Shown here piece by piece: positions 30,661 through 42,800 of a stretch of 64,000 nucleotides of DNA. The position numbers and the translations under genes were made by a program. Below the pieces are notes generated by a model. It saw nothing but the letters and a program-made list of their open reading frames with translations, ran no database searches and was not told the DNA's origin. Origin of the DNA: Eretmocerus hayati (lineage: Eukaryota > Arthropoda > Insecta > Hymenoptera > Aphelinidae). The DNA lies in assembly GCA_029851415.1 (NCBI GenBank), contig CM056743.1, forward strand, positions 96,446,501 through 96,510,500, written 5' to 3'. Each line of letters starts with the position of its first letter. The stretch's first letter is position 1.

Positions 30661-30723
30661 TTCTACCTTACCGATTGGGTGTCGGTAAAGTAGAGCCGCA
30701 GAACCCGTTTAGCCCATACTACT
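30661..30723 (-). repeat. right terminal inverted repeat of the Polinton
   Basis: Reverse complement of 5838-5900, ending GCCCATACTACT. It keeps the TTACCGA-N7-TCGGTAA stem (30668-30688) although the loop bases differ. Confidence 0.93.
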
Positions 30724-30729
30724 CCTGTT
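30724..30729. repeat. right target-site duplication of the Polinton (CCTGTT)
   Basis: Same six bases as 5832-5837, directly outside the right inverted repeat. Confidence 0.93.
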
Positions 30730-30964
30730 GTGAGCGTTTTCTGTCGTATACCCGCGCAATATGCGAACTATGGGTGTTTCCAAGGAGAGGATGCAGATTC
30801 TACCTGGCGCCATGAAATCTTCCCATATGACACAATAACTTAGTTATTCATACTAGTAACTGAAATATGCTCCTGGGTCATAAAAAATGTCGTACCGGGG
30901 TGGCGCCAGGCCTTCTAGGAGCCAGCAAAATCAAGGAAAAATGTGTTTGTTGTGTTATTGTGCC

Positions 30965-31263
30965 ACTAGCGTAATACCTCGCGTTGCTCGGCCTGTAAGA
31001 GTTCCCGATAGGCGTATAAGTTTCTCAAAATGCTCTTCCAAATCAAATAAAAATATGTTCTGTACCCTTTTTATATATTAAGTTAAGTGATGGCATTTGT
31101 CATGGCCTCCATGAGTTCAAAACTATGTGAAAAACCATCGCTTAACTAAATATATAAAACTGTTGAGAAACAATTCCTCATTTGATTTGGAAGAGCATTT
31201 TGAAAAACTAATACGCCTCTCAGGAACACTTACAAGCCGAGCAACGCGAGACATTACGCTAGT
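30965..31263. mobile_element. palindromic MITE, about 299 bp
   Basis: The outer bases ACTAGCGTAAT and ATTACGCTAGT are perfect inverted repeats. The arms (30965-31088 and about 31135-31263) match along most of their length, including CTCGCGTTGCTCGGC and AAAATGCTCTTCCAAATCAAAT. It sits just outside the Polinton. No coding content. Confidence 0.82.
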
Positions 31264-31313
31264 ACTGAATTAAATTCTGAATTTCCACGTTCTTCCGACA
31301 TACACATTCGAAT

Positions 31314-31315
<2 letters not shown>

Positions 31316-31370
<55 letters not shown>

Positions 31371-31390
31371 CACACACACACACTCACACT
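31316..31390. repeat. (CA)n microsatellite
   Basis: Almost pure CA repeat of about 70 bp. A second CA-rich tract is at 31571-31627. Confidence 0.95.
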
Positions 31391-31570
31391 CATACTTCAA
31401 TGTCTAGAGTCGAACACACGTAAGTCATTCATCAATCTAACACCATTAATTTATGCCATGAAGAACATTTTAAAAATATTTAAAAATCTATCTTGTCATA
31501 ATTCTTCGTACACATTCATTTTAGATTGCACATTTATTTCAAAATCTATTAATTTTTCTTTTCATCGTAC

Positions 31571-31573
31571 TCA

Positions 31574-31608
<35 letters not shown>

Positions 31609-31627
31609 TTAAACACACACATACATC
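31571..31627. repeat. (CA)n microsatellite, interrupted
   Basis: CA repeat with a few interruptions. The cysteine/valine-rich open frame on the minus strand is a by-product. Confidence 0.9.
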
Positions 31628-31889
31628 CACACACCCGTATATACACGTATACACAGGCATGAACATAGAAAAGAGTGAAAGAAATGCCTAATAGCACGCG
31701 CTTTTTGCTGATTCTATACTTGATTTTTTTCTCTCCCCCCACTCGCATCACCACATACCGATGTTATATATTTTGTATCGGTTGGGATGAGGGAGGAGAT
31801 AACACATATCCTGGTGCGCTGATTAACTGAAGAGCTCAATCTTTCACTTGCTCTCCTCGCGAACATACCGGTACGTTGGAAAATTGGAG

Positions 31890-33160
31890 AAGATTAAAGA
31901 ATGCAGTACTATATCTAAGGTGAGTAACATGCGAAATATTTATTTATATTTGAATTAAAATGAGACTATCAATATAATGCTCTATATATGAATTTAATTT
32001 TTTTTCAGATTTGTAACATGATGACACTGTAATGAGTAGCTCGTATGGAGAAGAGCCACCAGATGGATCACCGGAAACTCATCAATTAATATTTCACGAA
32101 TCTAATAAGTAAGTTGAATCTTTAAAATGACATTTCATCAATTAAGATGCCACAAATATAACCATAATATCATAAGTATTCACTTCATAGATATAATGAA
32201 CATATACGGATATAATACATATGATAATTCTTTATAATTTACAGGCAATAGAGCTGTTGAACCAGCAACAAAACGAAGTCGGTAGAACGGAAGGAAGATG
32301 GGAAACAACATCTTTCATCCCACGGAAGAAACAAGGCGACAATAATAAGATCCATGAAACGGATTAAGGGGTAAGTAATATTTAAATTACATTTCAATTG
32401 CATGTATTTGAGATTACATTCTGCCTTTGAGATATCTTCACAAGGCGATGTAAACTCATGAGAATGTAGTATTAACAAAATTCGTGAATATTACGAAAAT
32501 GTTTTCGAATTATCCATGAAGACTTTAACCAATTGGTTGAATGAAAGATCTCCTGATTGGTCGGATAAAGAACTTAATTATTTGATAGCAATATCAACCA
32601 AATAGTTGAAAAACTCAGTAATTTTTCAATTAAACTGTTCGAATTTTCAACCTAATGGTTGAATTGGCTTTCAACCGGCTGTTTGAATTTTTCATTCAAC
32701 TAATTGGACAAAATTTCGGGGAATTTTCTATAGTGTATATTTACCGCGAAATTGGTATACATTTAAACTTTCAAAACTTTTTATCATTGTTCACTACGTG
32801 TACGTTCCTTTGATAATTCTCAATCATTCATTTTCTTTAGGAATTTCATTAGTTCTATCACAATACAGATGTATCTAGATGATGAATCTTATGAGAGAAA
32901 TAGCGAATATTTTATATCGCGATAAATGTTTGAGTAACTAACGCAAGAAGAACAGAAAGATGTTATAAAGGATAATATTAATGAGAGACATTTGTGCGAA
33001 TTTTTATTTTTTCAGAATTTTAATACATGATAGAGGCAACGAGATTTACGAAGATGGACCGTTATTATCAACGTTGCCGATCATAGAAGATGATTCCGGC
33101 AAAATGAATGAGTTCTAGAATTTTAATATAAAATTGTTGAAAACCCCCAATAAAAATGAT
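31890..33160 (+). other. possible small multi-exon transcript, coding capacity uncertain
   Basis: Consensus-like donors follow at 31920 (AAG/GTGAGT), 32109 (AA/GTAAGT) and 32371 (GGG/GTAAGT). Acceptors with pyrimidine tracts end near 32009, 32244 and 33015. The piece at 33016-33117 reads openly (LIHDRGNEIYEDG...LPIIEDDSG) to a TAG and is followed by an AATAAA at 33150. The piece at 32246-32366 is open in one frame (IELLNQQQNEVGR), but the frames do not connect cleanly across exons. It may be a non-coding RNA, a decayed gene, or only a chance order of sites. Confidence 0.3.
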
Positions 33161-33726
33161 AAAAGATTTCCCCCTTTCCCATCCTATTTCCTGATCTCAT
33201 TGTTATAATAATTTATTGATGTATACAATTTATTGTATTGAATGATTGAAATGAAGGAGCAAACAGATAAGATTAGGAACAATCTCAGGAATTATGGAGA
33301 CACAAGGTTAGTGAAAATTCAATTACCATCCACGGTTTCCTGATAATCGTTCCAGTTGAGATGAAAAAAATAGTAATTCTCGCGATGACAGAAGAATCCA
33401 CCTTGAATCATATGAATTTTCTCGACGCCCCATTGATTAGTATATAGGCATGCTTTTTCACATGATAGTTCAATCAATGTCTACACAAAGAATTCCCAAT
33501 ATTTTTCGCTAATCATAATGCGTAATATCATCTATAATGTTGATCGGTCAATAATATTTCCTCATATTTTCTTCCAAAACAATGTATTCCTCAACATACA
33601 TTACAGAAACTCGACTCTCAGCAACTACAATTCTTATATTTTTTGAAATACTACATTAACAACATTACACACTAACACTACTTCGCAAGATCAAACCGTT
33701 AGATTCCTCTGATCTGAACATCGTCC

Positions 33727-34022
33727 CTCACGGTGTGCCTGAACGATTTTTTTTTCAAAGTAAAAACTCCCTCTGAGATTATTTTGGTTTCTGATTCTAC
33801 ATATTTGGGGCATCATTTTCCCACAAAAATTGAAATCGCGGGCTGAGCCCTTTTGAAGGAATGTCGTTTGGAACATTTTTTACACCCAGTCTAGGGACGC
33901 CCAAGTGATATGGCTCATCCTTCGTTGGATATGAGCCCAAAATCAAGTTTCTCCACTTTCTCACACTAGTTGCCAGAAAATGTGACCGCTTTGGATCCTT
34001 CTGAGGCTTGTTGAGGTTGGGG
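33727..34022. repeat. dispersed direct repeat, copy 1 (about 295 bp)
   Basis: Shares CTCACGGTGTGCCTGAAC, CCTCTGAGATTATTT, TACATATTTGGGGCATCATTTT and GTGACCGCTTTGGAT with 35898-36193, in the same order and orientation. No terminal signature is seen. Confidence 0.82.
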
Positions 34023-34556
34023 CAAAAAATAAGGTTCTCTTTATTTAGAGTAACCTAGGCTAAACTAAACTAACTAATTCCATTACTGAATGAAATTACT
34101 CAAAATTGGGGTCCGTCCGAGCCGCGAGAAATATTTGCGATGCCGCAGAAGGCGGGAACATCGCACAAAAACAAGCTAGACTTGCGGTCTTTCTACTGCG
34201 CTATCGTGCGCTGAACTGAAAATCATCGGCTCGCGGGCCAGCCGAAAAGCCGCGAATTTGAGCAAGTGCGGGTATTGCTAAAGGTAGGGACATCACGCGA
34301 TGTCACATAGATGTACACATGTAAATTTACGGGCATTGAACTGCTCAACGGCTACTGAAAGTTCAAACTAAAAACCGTTCAAAAAGAAAATATATGACTC
34401 TTGAAATTAAGAAAATCTATGAAAATTATGACTTGCGCAACCACTTATATTGAAGAAAGTCAATCGATACAAGGAAACTGGTGAGGATGATGGTCCGAAT
34501 CAAATCATATTTTCCAACATATGTTAGGATCTCACATGTTTTTTATGAATATATAG
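34023..34556. other. intergenic, no gene seen
   Basis: No coding sequence recognised. A GC-rich stretch at about 34105-34260 includes GAGCCGCGAGAAATATTTGCG. It ends at the 8-bp duplication of the hAT-type MITE. Confidence 0.4.
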
Positions 34557-35438
34557 TAGGGTGTCCGTTATTTCCCGAGTTCCTCCGATCATCCATGCCT
34601 CCTCCCACAACCTAATTATTTGGTGAGATATCGCGAGAAAAAAATTTTCAAAGATCTAGGTGAAGTTTGAGTGCTGCCCCACCTAGAGCGTTTCTTATTT
34701 GAACTGTACCCTCCTAAATGAAAATTTGAACCAATGATTCGCATTTATCGCGCATGCATTTCCTTCTACGTCCTCAATAGTATTTTCAATCGATGGCGGG
34801 TGCAATTTCGTTCAAAATGACTACCTGAAACATTCAATTCGATACAGTAGAACCGGAGATAGCCCACTCATTCGCATATCATCCACCTGAAGAACATAAG
34901 AGTGACTGAAAACGACCGTTTTTTGTTTTTTCAGTTTTTTGAACCTAGTAAAAAATCCTGACGATTGGAGGTGAAACTGAGCACAGATCCTGTTTCTACG
35001 TTCAAAAATACATCAAAAACACATGTTCACATCTTTAGAATAAACCGACTCAAAATTCGCATTTTTTGGATTCCTCGAGGAAAACCCTGTTTCGCGAATT
35101 TGGTACCTTGAATTTCCTAAGTTCCAAAAACAGCCATAACTCTAGTTCTTCTCCATCAAATTGACTTCAGCAAGTGGTCATTTTAAAAGAAATCGTACTG
35201 GCTATCGATTGAAAAAGTTATCAAGGATGAAGAAGCACGTCCATGCCCGAGAAATGCTGAATACTGAATCAGAATTTGTACTGAGGCCTCAATTGAGACG
35301 AAAACGCTTCAGGTGGGGCAGCACTTGAACATCACCTAGGTCCACGAAAAATTTCTTATCGCAGTATCCCAACAAATGATTAAGTTGTGGTGGGTGGCAC
35401 GGAGGATCGGAGAAACTTGGGAAATAACGGACACCCTA
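34557..35438. mobile_element. 882-bp hAT-type MITE with 8-bp target duplication
   Basis: Ends TAGGGTGTCCGTTATTTCCC and its inverted copy, with about 70 bp of terminal inverted repeat. ATATATAG flanks both sides (34549-34556, 35439-35446). The TAGGG terminus fits the hAT consensus (YARNG), and 8 bp is the hAT duplication length. No transposase is encoded. Confidence 0.88.
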
Positions 35439-35897
35439 ATATATAGTGATACTTGAATCATATCAAAAATATTTCAAGAAGATGAATATATCATTTGATA
35501 TAAGAATCTCAGAACTTATGAAATAATCTATTTGTTCTATCATCACAACACTAGATAAATAGAATTGCTTGAATTGTTGTATGAAGATTGAACGATGATG
35601 AACGTTATTAATAACTTACATTGAAGGAAGTAAATTGACACCGGGGGACTGGTTGGGATTATGTTCCCAACCGAAAATATTTTTTATTATAACTTTCAAT
35701 ACATTTGAAATTCTACATGATTTTCACATGTATAGTTATGACTTCCTACAATTATCATATATTTATAAGATAGTTATATTAATTTTGTATTATAAATTGA
35801 TCATATAAAAGTTTTTACAGAGGATCTCTCATACTTCTGTCACTTCTTTGTCATCTTTTGTCATCTCTCATACTTTTGTCATTTCATGAAAGTTTCA

Positions 35898-36193
35898 CTC
35901 ACGGTGTGCCTGAACAAATTTTTTTCTAAAGTGAAAACTCCCTCTGAGATTATTTCGGTTCCTGATTCTACATATTTGGGGCATCATTTTTCCACAGAAA
36001 TTAAAATCGCGGGCTGAGCCCTTTTGAAGGAATGTCATTTGGAACATTTTTCGCACCCAGTCTAGGAACGCCCAAGTAATATGGCTCATCCCTCGTTGGA
36101 TATGAGCCCAAAATCAAGTTTCTCCACTTTCTAATACTAGTTTTCAAAAAATGTGACCGCTTTGGATACTCCTGAGGCTTTTCGAGGTTGGGC
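35898..36193. repeat. dispersed direct repeat, copy 2 (about 295 bp)
   Basis: Partner of 33727-34022. The hAT-type MITE lies between the two copies. Confidence 0.82.
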
Positions 36194-38991
36194 ATGTACC
36201 ATAAAAACCCTTCAAAAATGCAAAAACCAATCTCTCGATGTCTCATTTGAGAACTGACCATTTACCGTTTAGGCTCTCCAAGACGCCCTATTGGAAATAA
36301 TCTTGTGATGGACATTACAATATTCATCACGATGTCTCTTGTAATAAAAATTGTAATGTACATTATAACGAATTCCAATAAAATCATCATGTTTTGTGGA
36401 GGAAAGAGCATCGCACACGTTCTGTCGAGGCCCTGATGGACGAACAAAAATATCTGCCCGGACCGGACAGACGGTCAAGTTGATCAGCCACATCACGCCT
36501 GTTTTTTTTTGAGGCGAACGGGCCTGCTCATCTCGGGCGAGTGCCCGAGGAATCAAGTAAGTTTATCTCGGGCTTATTTGCACGTGGCGCCTCGGCTGGA
36601 GTGGAGCGGTTTCCTTTGCATAAATAGCGTGGAGCATGAGCCCATGCAATCCTATGGCGCACGTGTGGACTAGAAATTCTCCAGGTGATGAACAAGACCC
36701 AGACCAGCAGCGATGCAGGAGCGTACACCGGGCCTACGATTTCCGGGTTGAGCAGCAAGTACAAGGCAAGACTGATATGGTGAGTACAAGTATAATCAAT
36801 GACCGAACCTACGAATATCCCCTAAAGCGGTTGAGGCGAGTAATCCTCATTTGAGGATGATTTATAGCAGCTCATGATTGAGCAAGAATCTCAAGGTTTT
36901 CCCGCGTTTCGCCGAGATGAAAATGTGGAACATTGACTTCTTCAATTTTTTCAAGAGTTCGATGATCCCCCCGCGACATGATGAGGATATGAAAAACGGA
37001 TTTCTCAAACTTGAAAATTCTCGGAATCTTCTTGACCTCCACCAGGATGAATTTGTGAAGAAAAATCAACAAGACTTTTCAGAAATTTACAGGAATCTCC
37101 GGCACTTTGCCAAAATAATAATATAAGAACAGAATGTTTGAAACTGTGGGATCTCACGAAACTTTCTAGCTCTTCGTCAAACTGAAAGTATGAATAATGT
37201 ATTGCCAAACCTTTCCAAAACATCTTGGAAATTCCTCTCACTCCGCAGAAATAGAAATATGAGAGATACAGTATCTGAAATATCGCATGAATTCCTCACA
37301 TTTCCTGGCACTCAACCGGAATAACAATATAAGAAATAGGATTTTCCAAATTCCCCAAGAATTCTGAAAATCCTTTTTCCTTCCAAGAAAAGCATTCCAA
37401 TGAAGCTGAATGATCATCCACGTCTCGCCAATCAATTCTCGATTGACGGGGCGTATCTCTTCTATCCCATAGATTCTTCACGGTCGCCATATTGCGTGGC
37501 GGCCACCTACAGGGCCGATTTCTTCCAAAGAATTCCATGTTCGCTCTCGCGGTCGCTTATTCCCAGTAGGGCGTGAATTATCCTCTCTTTGAATCATACC
37601 GCTAAACTCACTTCTTATTACATTCTACCAAATGGGTTTTTAATATTTTGAGTTTGGCACATATCATTCCACATCGTTTTGAACGTCAAAGATGGATGTA
37701 TATTTACACATCCGAAAGTGCATGGAATTCGATGAGACGGAAATGGGCCATTCTCTGACCCCTTTTTCCAAATACAATTCCACGTCTTTACCTATTCACT
37801 TTCCCACTGTCATATCCATTTCACTTTTCACGAGCTAAATATGGTGAGAATGGATGTGTAATTACACATGTAGATAGACGTGCAATCATATATCACAGTT
37901 TTCAGCAGGGCTATGGATGGATTATTGATTCTTCACTTCTCCAAATCAATAATCACGGGTAGCCGGGTTGGCATACGGAGCGAGCAGGGGGGCTTGCCCG
38001 CTCTAGTATATATATATATATTTTTTTTTTTTGCTGGTCTCCGGTTGCGTATATATATGAATATTTCAAATTGAGAAGTATTTGTTCATCAAAGTTGGAT
38101 CAGATGAATTGTAATTTTAAAAGAATGATTGAAGTGCGTTTGGATTTGGAATGTCTTATAATACTGGATACTTGAAAGAATAAAATAATTCATCTGATTT
38201 CAAGTAGATATAAAAATCCAGTTATCTTATGGCTTTTAGAGAAGAATGAGATAGAATTACAGGAGTGATAAATTCTATTTTATTCAAATCAAGTTATAAA
38301 ATCTTGGTCAGAAAGGAAAACTTATCGTCTAAATATAATTTGAATAGCTTAACCTAGGCGCACTTACAAGTCTACTTGAAGGAATGACGATTCTTCAAGG
38401 CAGGAACGTATAAGCAGGACGAATTCGTAGCTGGCCCTTATGCAGCTGAGGCGGGTATCGTCGGCCTACTTTTCGACAAAGAGCAAATTCGGAGCTGGCC
38501 CTTATGCAGCTGAGACGGGTATCGTCGGTCTACTTCTTGACGGAATCAATCTGACTTATTGGTCCGCACTTTTTCGAACTTTGCTTTGTCGTGTGTTTTC
38601 TAGGCACACTTGGGCAAAACGGTACATGTCTCAAAGACTCACAAAGCTTTACTAAGTGAATCGAGTCAGTGACTAATCAAAGAATTAATTTTGATGTTCG
38701 AATTTATACGTGTGGACACGAGCTAATTTTGATGACCTGAAGTAATTTCGAAACTGTCCTCTTTAAAATTGATTCTGAAATTGACTTACTCTTGAAACTG
38801 TAACACTTGTAACACATGTGTTACACCATTCATAAGATGTGTGTAACTCGGGTGTTACACTTGTAACACATGAGTTACACCATTCATAAGATATGTGTAA
38901 CTCGGTTGTTACACTTGTAACACATGTAATTTGGACTACGGCAATTTTGCTGATTGCATCTTGACCTGCTTACACATTCCTGCTGATCAAG

Positions 38992-39031
38992 TTAAAATAA
39001 TATTTCTCCATATTGAGAAATATTATTTTAA
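38992..39031. other. perfect 17-bp hairpin
   Basis: TTAAAATAATATTTCTC pairs with 39015-39031 around a six-base loop. It is kept without change in the other arm (44757-44796). Role unknown. Confidence 0.8.
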
Positions 39032-39433
39032 GTGTTGCGTCGTCTGGGACGCCACAAGAATAATCTGAAGATATCACAATAACGAGATTCGAAACAAGCG
39101 GGAAGAGCATACGTTCTCTTATCATTCCAACAAATGAGTTACTTTCGGTACGGTACAGGTTAAATTCTGGCGATGTGTATGCATGCGGCTTTTCCAACGG
39201 CAAGCCTGTGACTTCGGAGCACCAACCGAGCGGCTACATCGCATCGAGAGCCTGGACGAAAACGCGTGCATACCTTTTGATCACATCAGCATTCTTGCCC
39301 AGCTATACAACTGCGCTCCAAACCATCAGTGAACAATGTGCGGCCGAGCGCGACTAGAGAGAGATACCTAAGCTCGAGTTCTAGCCCTGCTTACTTACTA
39401 GTAGATTACGCAACGAAGTGCATCCGCGTTTTT

Positions 39434-39534
39434 ATAGCCGCCCGGCTTTAATGGAGCACAGTGCGGGCGATCTACGCGGCCGTCAAGGCCGCGTAGATGG
39501 CCGCAATGTACTACATTAAAGCCACGGTGGCTAT
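39434..39534. other. 101-bp GC-rich near-palindrome
   Basis: ATAGCCGCCCGGCTTTAATG pairs with the far end, and GATCTACGCGGCC with GGCCGCGTAGAT across a short GTCAA loop. The mirror copy is at 44254-44354. It could block polymerases or mark a MITE nested in the arm before the arm was duplicated. Confidence 0.8.
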
Positions 39535-39825
39535 GAAATATCTTCTGCGACAACGGGAGCCTCTTCCAAGTTAACCATGAGAGCAGTATACCTTGCACCT
39601 GGTACGTGGACGAGCCGGACGAGCTCACCGACAAATGCGTCAGGATAGAAGGTGCGCTCTCAGAATTATTGCAAATTTAGGTTCTAATTATCAATTAAAG
39701 TCGAGCTGTACCCGCAGCATTAGTAATAAGTGGCATTTGGAATTCAAATTCACAAGATTTTTTGAAAAATATTGATCATTACGTGCATATTTTTTGTTTG
39801 TTTTCTTTCATGAATAAGGAAGTAT

Positions 39826-42800
39826 TTTTCATCCCAAATCTTCCACTACATCGAAGCAATGTTTTTCAACTATGTGTGTGTAGAATTTCGGATCATTTCA
39901 TCGAGTCACGTCACAGTGCCGACCATAGTGGCGAGGCACGGCTTGTCTTTTTCTTCTCTCATGGTTCGAACGCGGGCGTTGCGTCAATTTTCCAAGGGCA
40001 AACGCGCCGGCTCAGCTCGGGCAAGCGCCCGAGAATCCGAGATTGTTCGAAATCTCGCTCTTCCGACGCGGCGCCCCGACTGCAGCGGCGCGTCCTTCTT
40101 TGCGTGTAACCAATACGTGTCAGGTTCATCTGATTATGTCTCTCTCGGTCCCTGTGACGTGAAGTTACAACTACTCAGGATACACTTCTCAACACTCATA
40201 CCACTATTATTATTATCATAATATATATACTCAACATTATATATCAGGGGTCATAAATCATTTTCAATATTATTTCATTTTCAATTTCAATATCTATTAA
40301 CTATTACTTAAAAAGACGGATATCCTAGGAATTCTTCCGGAGTTATATGATGGTGATACAGTAATAAACACGTGAAATGAGTGTATGTATCATGGGCTGC
40401 CTCACATAAATGTATTCACAAACAAAAGAGACAAAAATAGACGCACACACACACAAACACATATCCATATCCTCGAGCCGGTGTCCACATACTCACAACA
40501 CATGCTCAAACACACAGAAACACATACATAAAACATCGAATCTATATCCTCGAGCCGGTTCCCACACGCAGTAAGGACGTCAATATATACGATATATGTT
40601 GATGCGGTAAGGAGGATACATAATGTATCTCGTGTACCGGGCTGCCTCACAAAAGAGGATTCTACTCACACTCATAAACACAAGACACAAAAATAGACAC
40701 ACTTACACACGAACACAAATCCATATCCTCGAGCCGGTGACAACATGCCGTAAAATGTGGATATATTCATTGTATTCGTCTAGTAAGTGTACGTGTACTG
40801 GACTGGCTCACAAAAGAGGATTCTACACACATTTTCACAAACATAAGACACAAAAATACACACACACACCAACCCACCGACCCACCGACCCATCCACCCA
40901 TCCACCCATTCACCAGCCGATCAAGAAATATATTACAAACAATCTAAGAAAATCTAGGGGCATTTACACTCGCCTAGGCACATTTGTCTCGTCAAGTTGG
41001 CAGCCCTGATTTGATTTTATGTTGGCGAGCCTGATATGGGGATTCCGTACGGATAAAAGGCGCCTTGTCGGTTAATATTGTTAATGAGGGATGTCACATT
41101 TCAGTGTGTTTCCGCTACCCCAGCACATGTATTTTCTTGTGTCAGCTCATAGTTGTACCACGAAATATTCAATACAAGACAGAATGATGTGCTTTTTCCA
41201 TTCAAAATGATGTAAAGAATATGTTCCATCGTGTGCAAGTGGAATAGGGTGGGATATTATCCAGAAGTTATTTTAGTTGAGTTCCTGAATGTCGTTATTC
41301 AGAATCCGCAAGTACCATCAACTTCAAACTCTGTCTCTGACCTTACTAATGATCTGTCAGTGTTTGATGGTGACCTCTGAGCCATCGTGAAATAATACAG
41401 AACTCCATTTGCCAGTCTTATGACTCCACCAGACTCTACATGTAGATTCATGATGGGTATGCACTCATGGCGAGCAACCGCATAGTGAGACTTTTAATTG
41501 TTAGCAGTTTCTGAGTCTCTCAGAAATGGAGTGAAGAGTCATCCGTATTGTGATGATATCACAGATTGAAAACTATTAAAAAGTGCACTACCAAAATCAT
41601 AGAGTTGCAGAAGCTCATTATAAGTCATTGCAAAAGATTATGATTCAACAAAAAATAAAATTAAATCACAATGAGTCCCCCAGATTTCTGACTAATTAAC
41701 TATACTCAATTTCAATTTCATACTTCTGAATCACGTGAGATGTTGTGAGTTTATAAAGAACCCTTGAAACTACAATCAGTCTGGAATCTCAAAAAATTGT
41801 CGCACATAGAAAGTTTAAGGGGATGTCGGAGTCTCGCGCGGAACGAGAAAACACTTCATGCAATCATTTTTACACCGATTGAGATGGGGGTGGTCGCAAA
41901 AGATTCGGAATTACTTCAGAAATCGGTCTCTGGTGCGAATGATGAGAACGATCGTCTCCATCTGTCATAAGAATCGACCTAAAGTGCAAAGTCGCGATCT
42001 CTGAGAATCATACTCGCAATATCGCACATTTCCTGGTTCACTCCAAGAGCGAGGGAGACTTTTATTTCCATAGGTTGTACCAGAGGCCGATTCTTGAAGA
42101 AATTCCGAATCATTTGCGACCACCCTCGTCTTAATTGATGTAGAAACCATTGCGTAAAGTGTTTTTTCGTTAATGCCGTGAGACTCCGACATCCCCTTAA
42201 GGTGATGTGTGAACAAGTAGTTCCACCAGATATAACGAAAGGGCTCACTCAATGTGCATGCCCTGTCACTAATCTCAAAAGTTACTTGGCGATCAAGATG
42301 TGGAAGAATTGAATCCATTTGCTCATACAAATGAGGTTTTATCGAGTCTACCAATGAGTTGGTATTCCCAAAAGTGACTTGATATTCAAGACGAGAAATA
42401 AGCGGATAGACAAAATTGATGATGAAGGCCATGGGTGCTATTAGATTGATTCCAACTAAAAAGTACAAAATGAAATGAATAAAAAAAAAATTTTTAAGGC
42501 AAACGCTCCTATGAAAGCCCACCTCTTGTAGTTGTGAAAAGATGTTCATTGTAGTCCTCTTGTACATAATTCAACTCACTAAAAAGTGAAAAATGAATAA
42601 AAGTCCAACAACCAACTGTATTACAACTTCATAAAAGAACACTATTGATGAGTTCAAGATGATTCTCAGTCCCTGATTAAGTACTTTCCAGATTCTCACT
42701 TGAAACCATCGAATAAATGATCAAGAATGCTGAAACATTACCACCTTGAAATTCAGGTATCATGAAAGCGTAGGGTGCCATGGAAAAAAGGGATACATCG

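Larger units (their letters stand above)
5838..30723. mobile_element. Polinton/Maverick (adintovirus-like) element, 24,886 bp, full-length boundaries, degraded genes
   Basis: The boundaries rest on ~63-bp terminal inverted repeats that start AGT and end ACT and on the 6-bp duplication CCTGTT. The gene set is diagnostic: packaging ATPase, adenain-like protease, double-jelly-roll major capsid, penton-like minor capsid, PLA2-like protein, retroviral-type integrase and protein-primed PolB. Polintons are usually 15-20 kb. This copy carries a nested 5.1-kb transposon (7711-12838) and a 958-bp MITE (22314-23271), so the uninterrupted element would be about 18.8 kb. Stops, frameshifts and a deletion scar hit five core genes, so it cannot move on its own. 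Confidence 0.95.
36396..39825 (+). repeat. left arm of the 11-kb inverted repeat
   Basis: Holds a GC-rich outer part with CTCATCTCGGGCGAGTGCCCGAG (36528-36550), two tandem 59-bp units of TGTAACACATGTGTTACA type (38808-38935), a perfect 17-bp hairpin (38992-39031) and a 101-bp near-palindrome (39434-39534). The copy of each in the right arm is nearly identical. Confidence 0.85.

Noticed and set aside
33727..36193. The two 295-bp direct repeats as LTRs of a retrotransposon
   Set aside because: No TG...CA ends, no primer-binding site, no gag/pol between them; the interval is filled by a hAT-type MITE and unassigned DNA.
36268..37606. Short frames in the long arms as genes
   Set aside because: They occur as mirror copies in both arms, are short, and show no domain; the diverged third copy does not keep them open.
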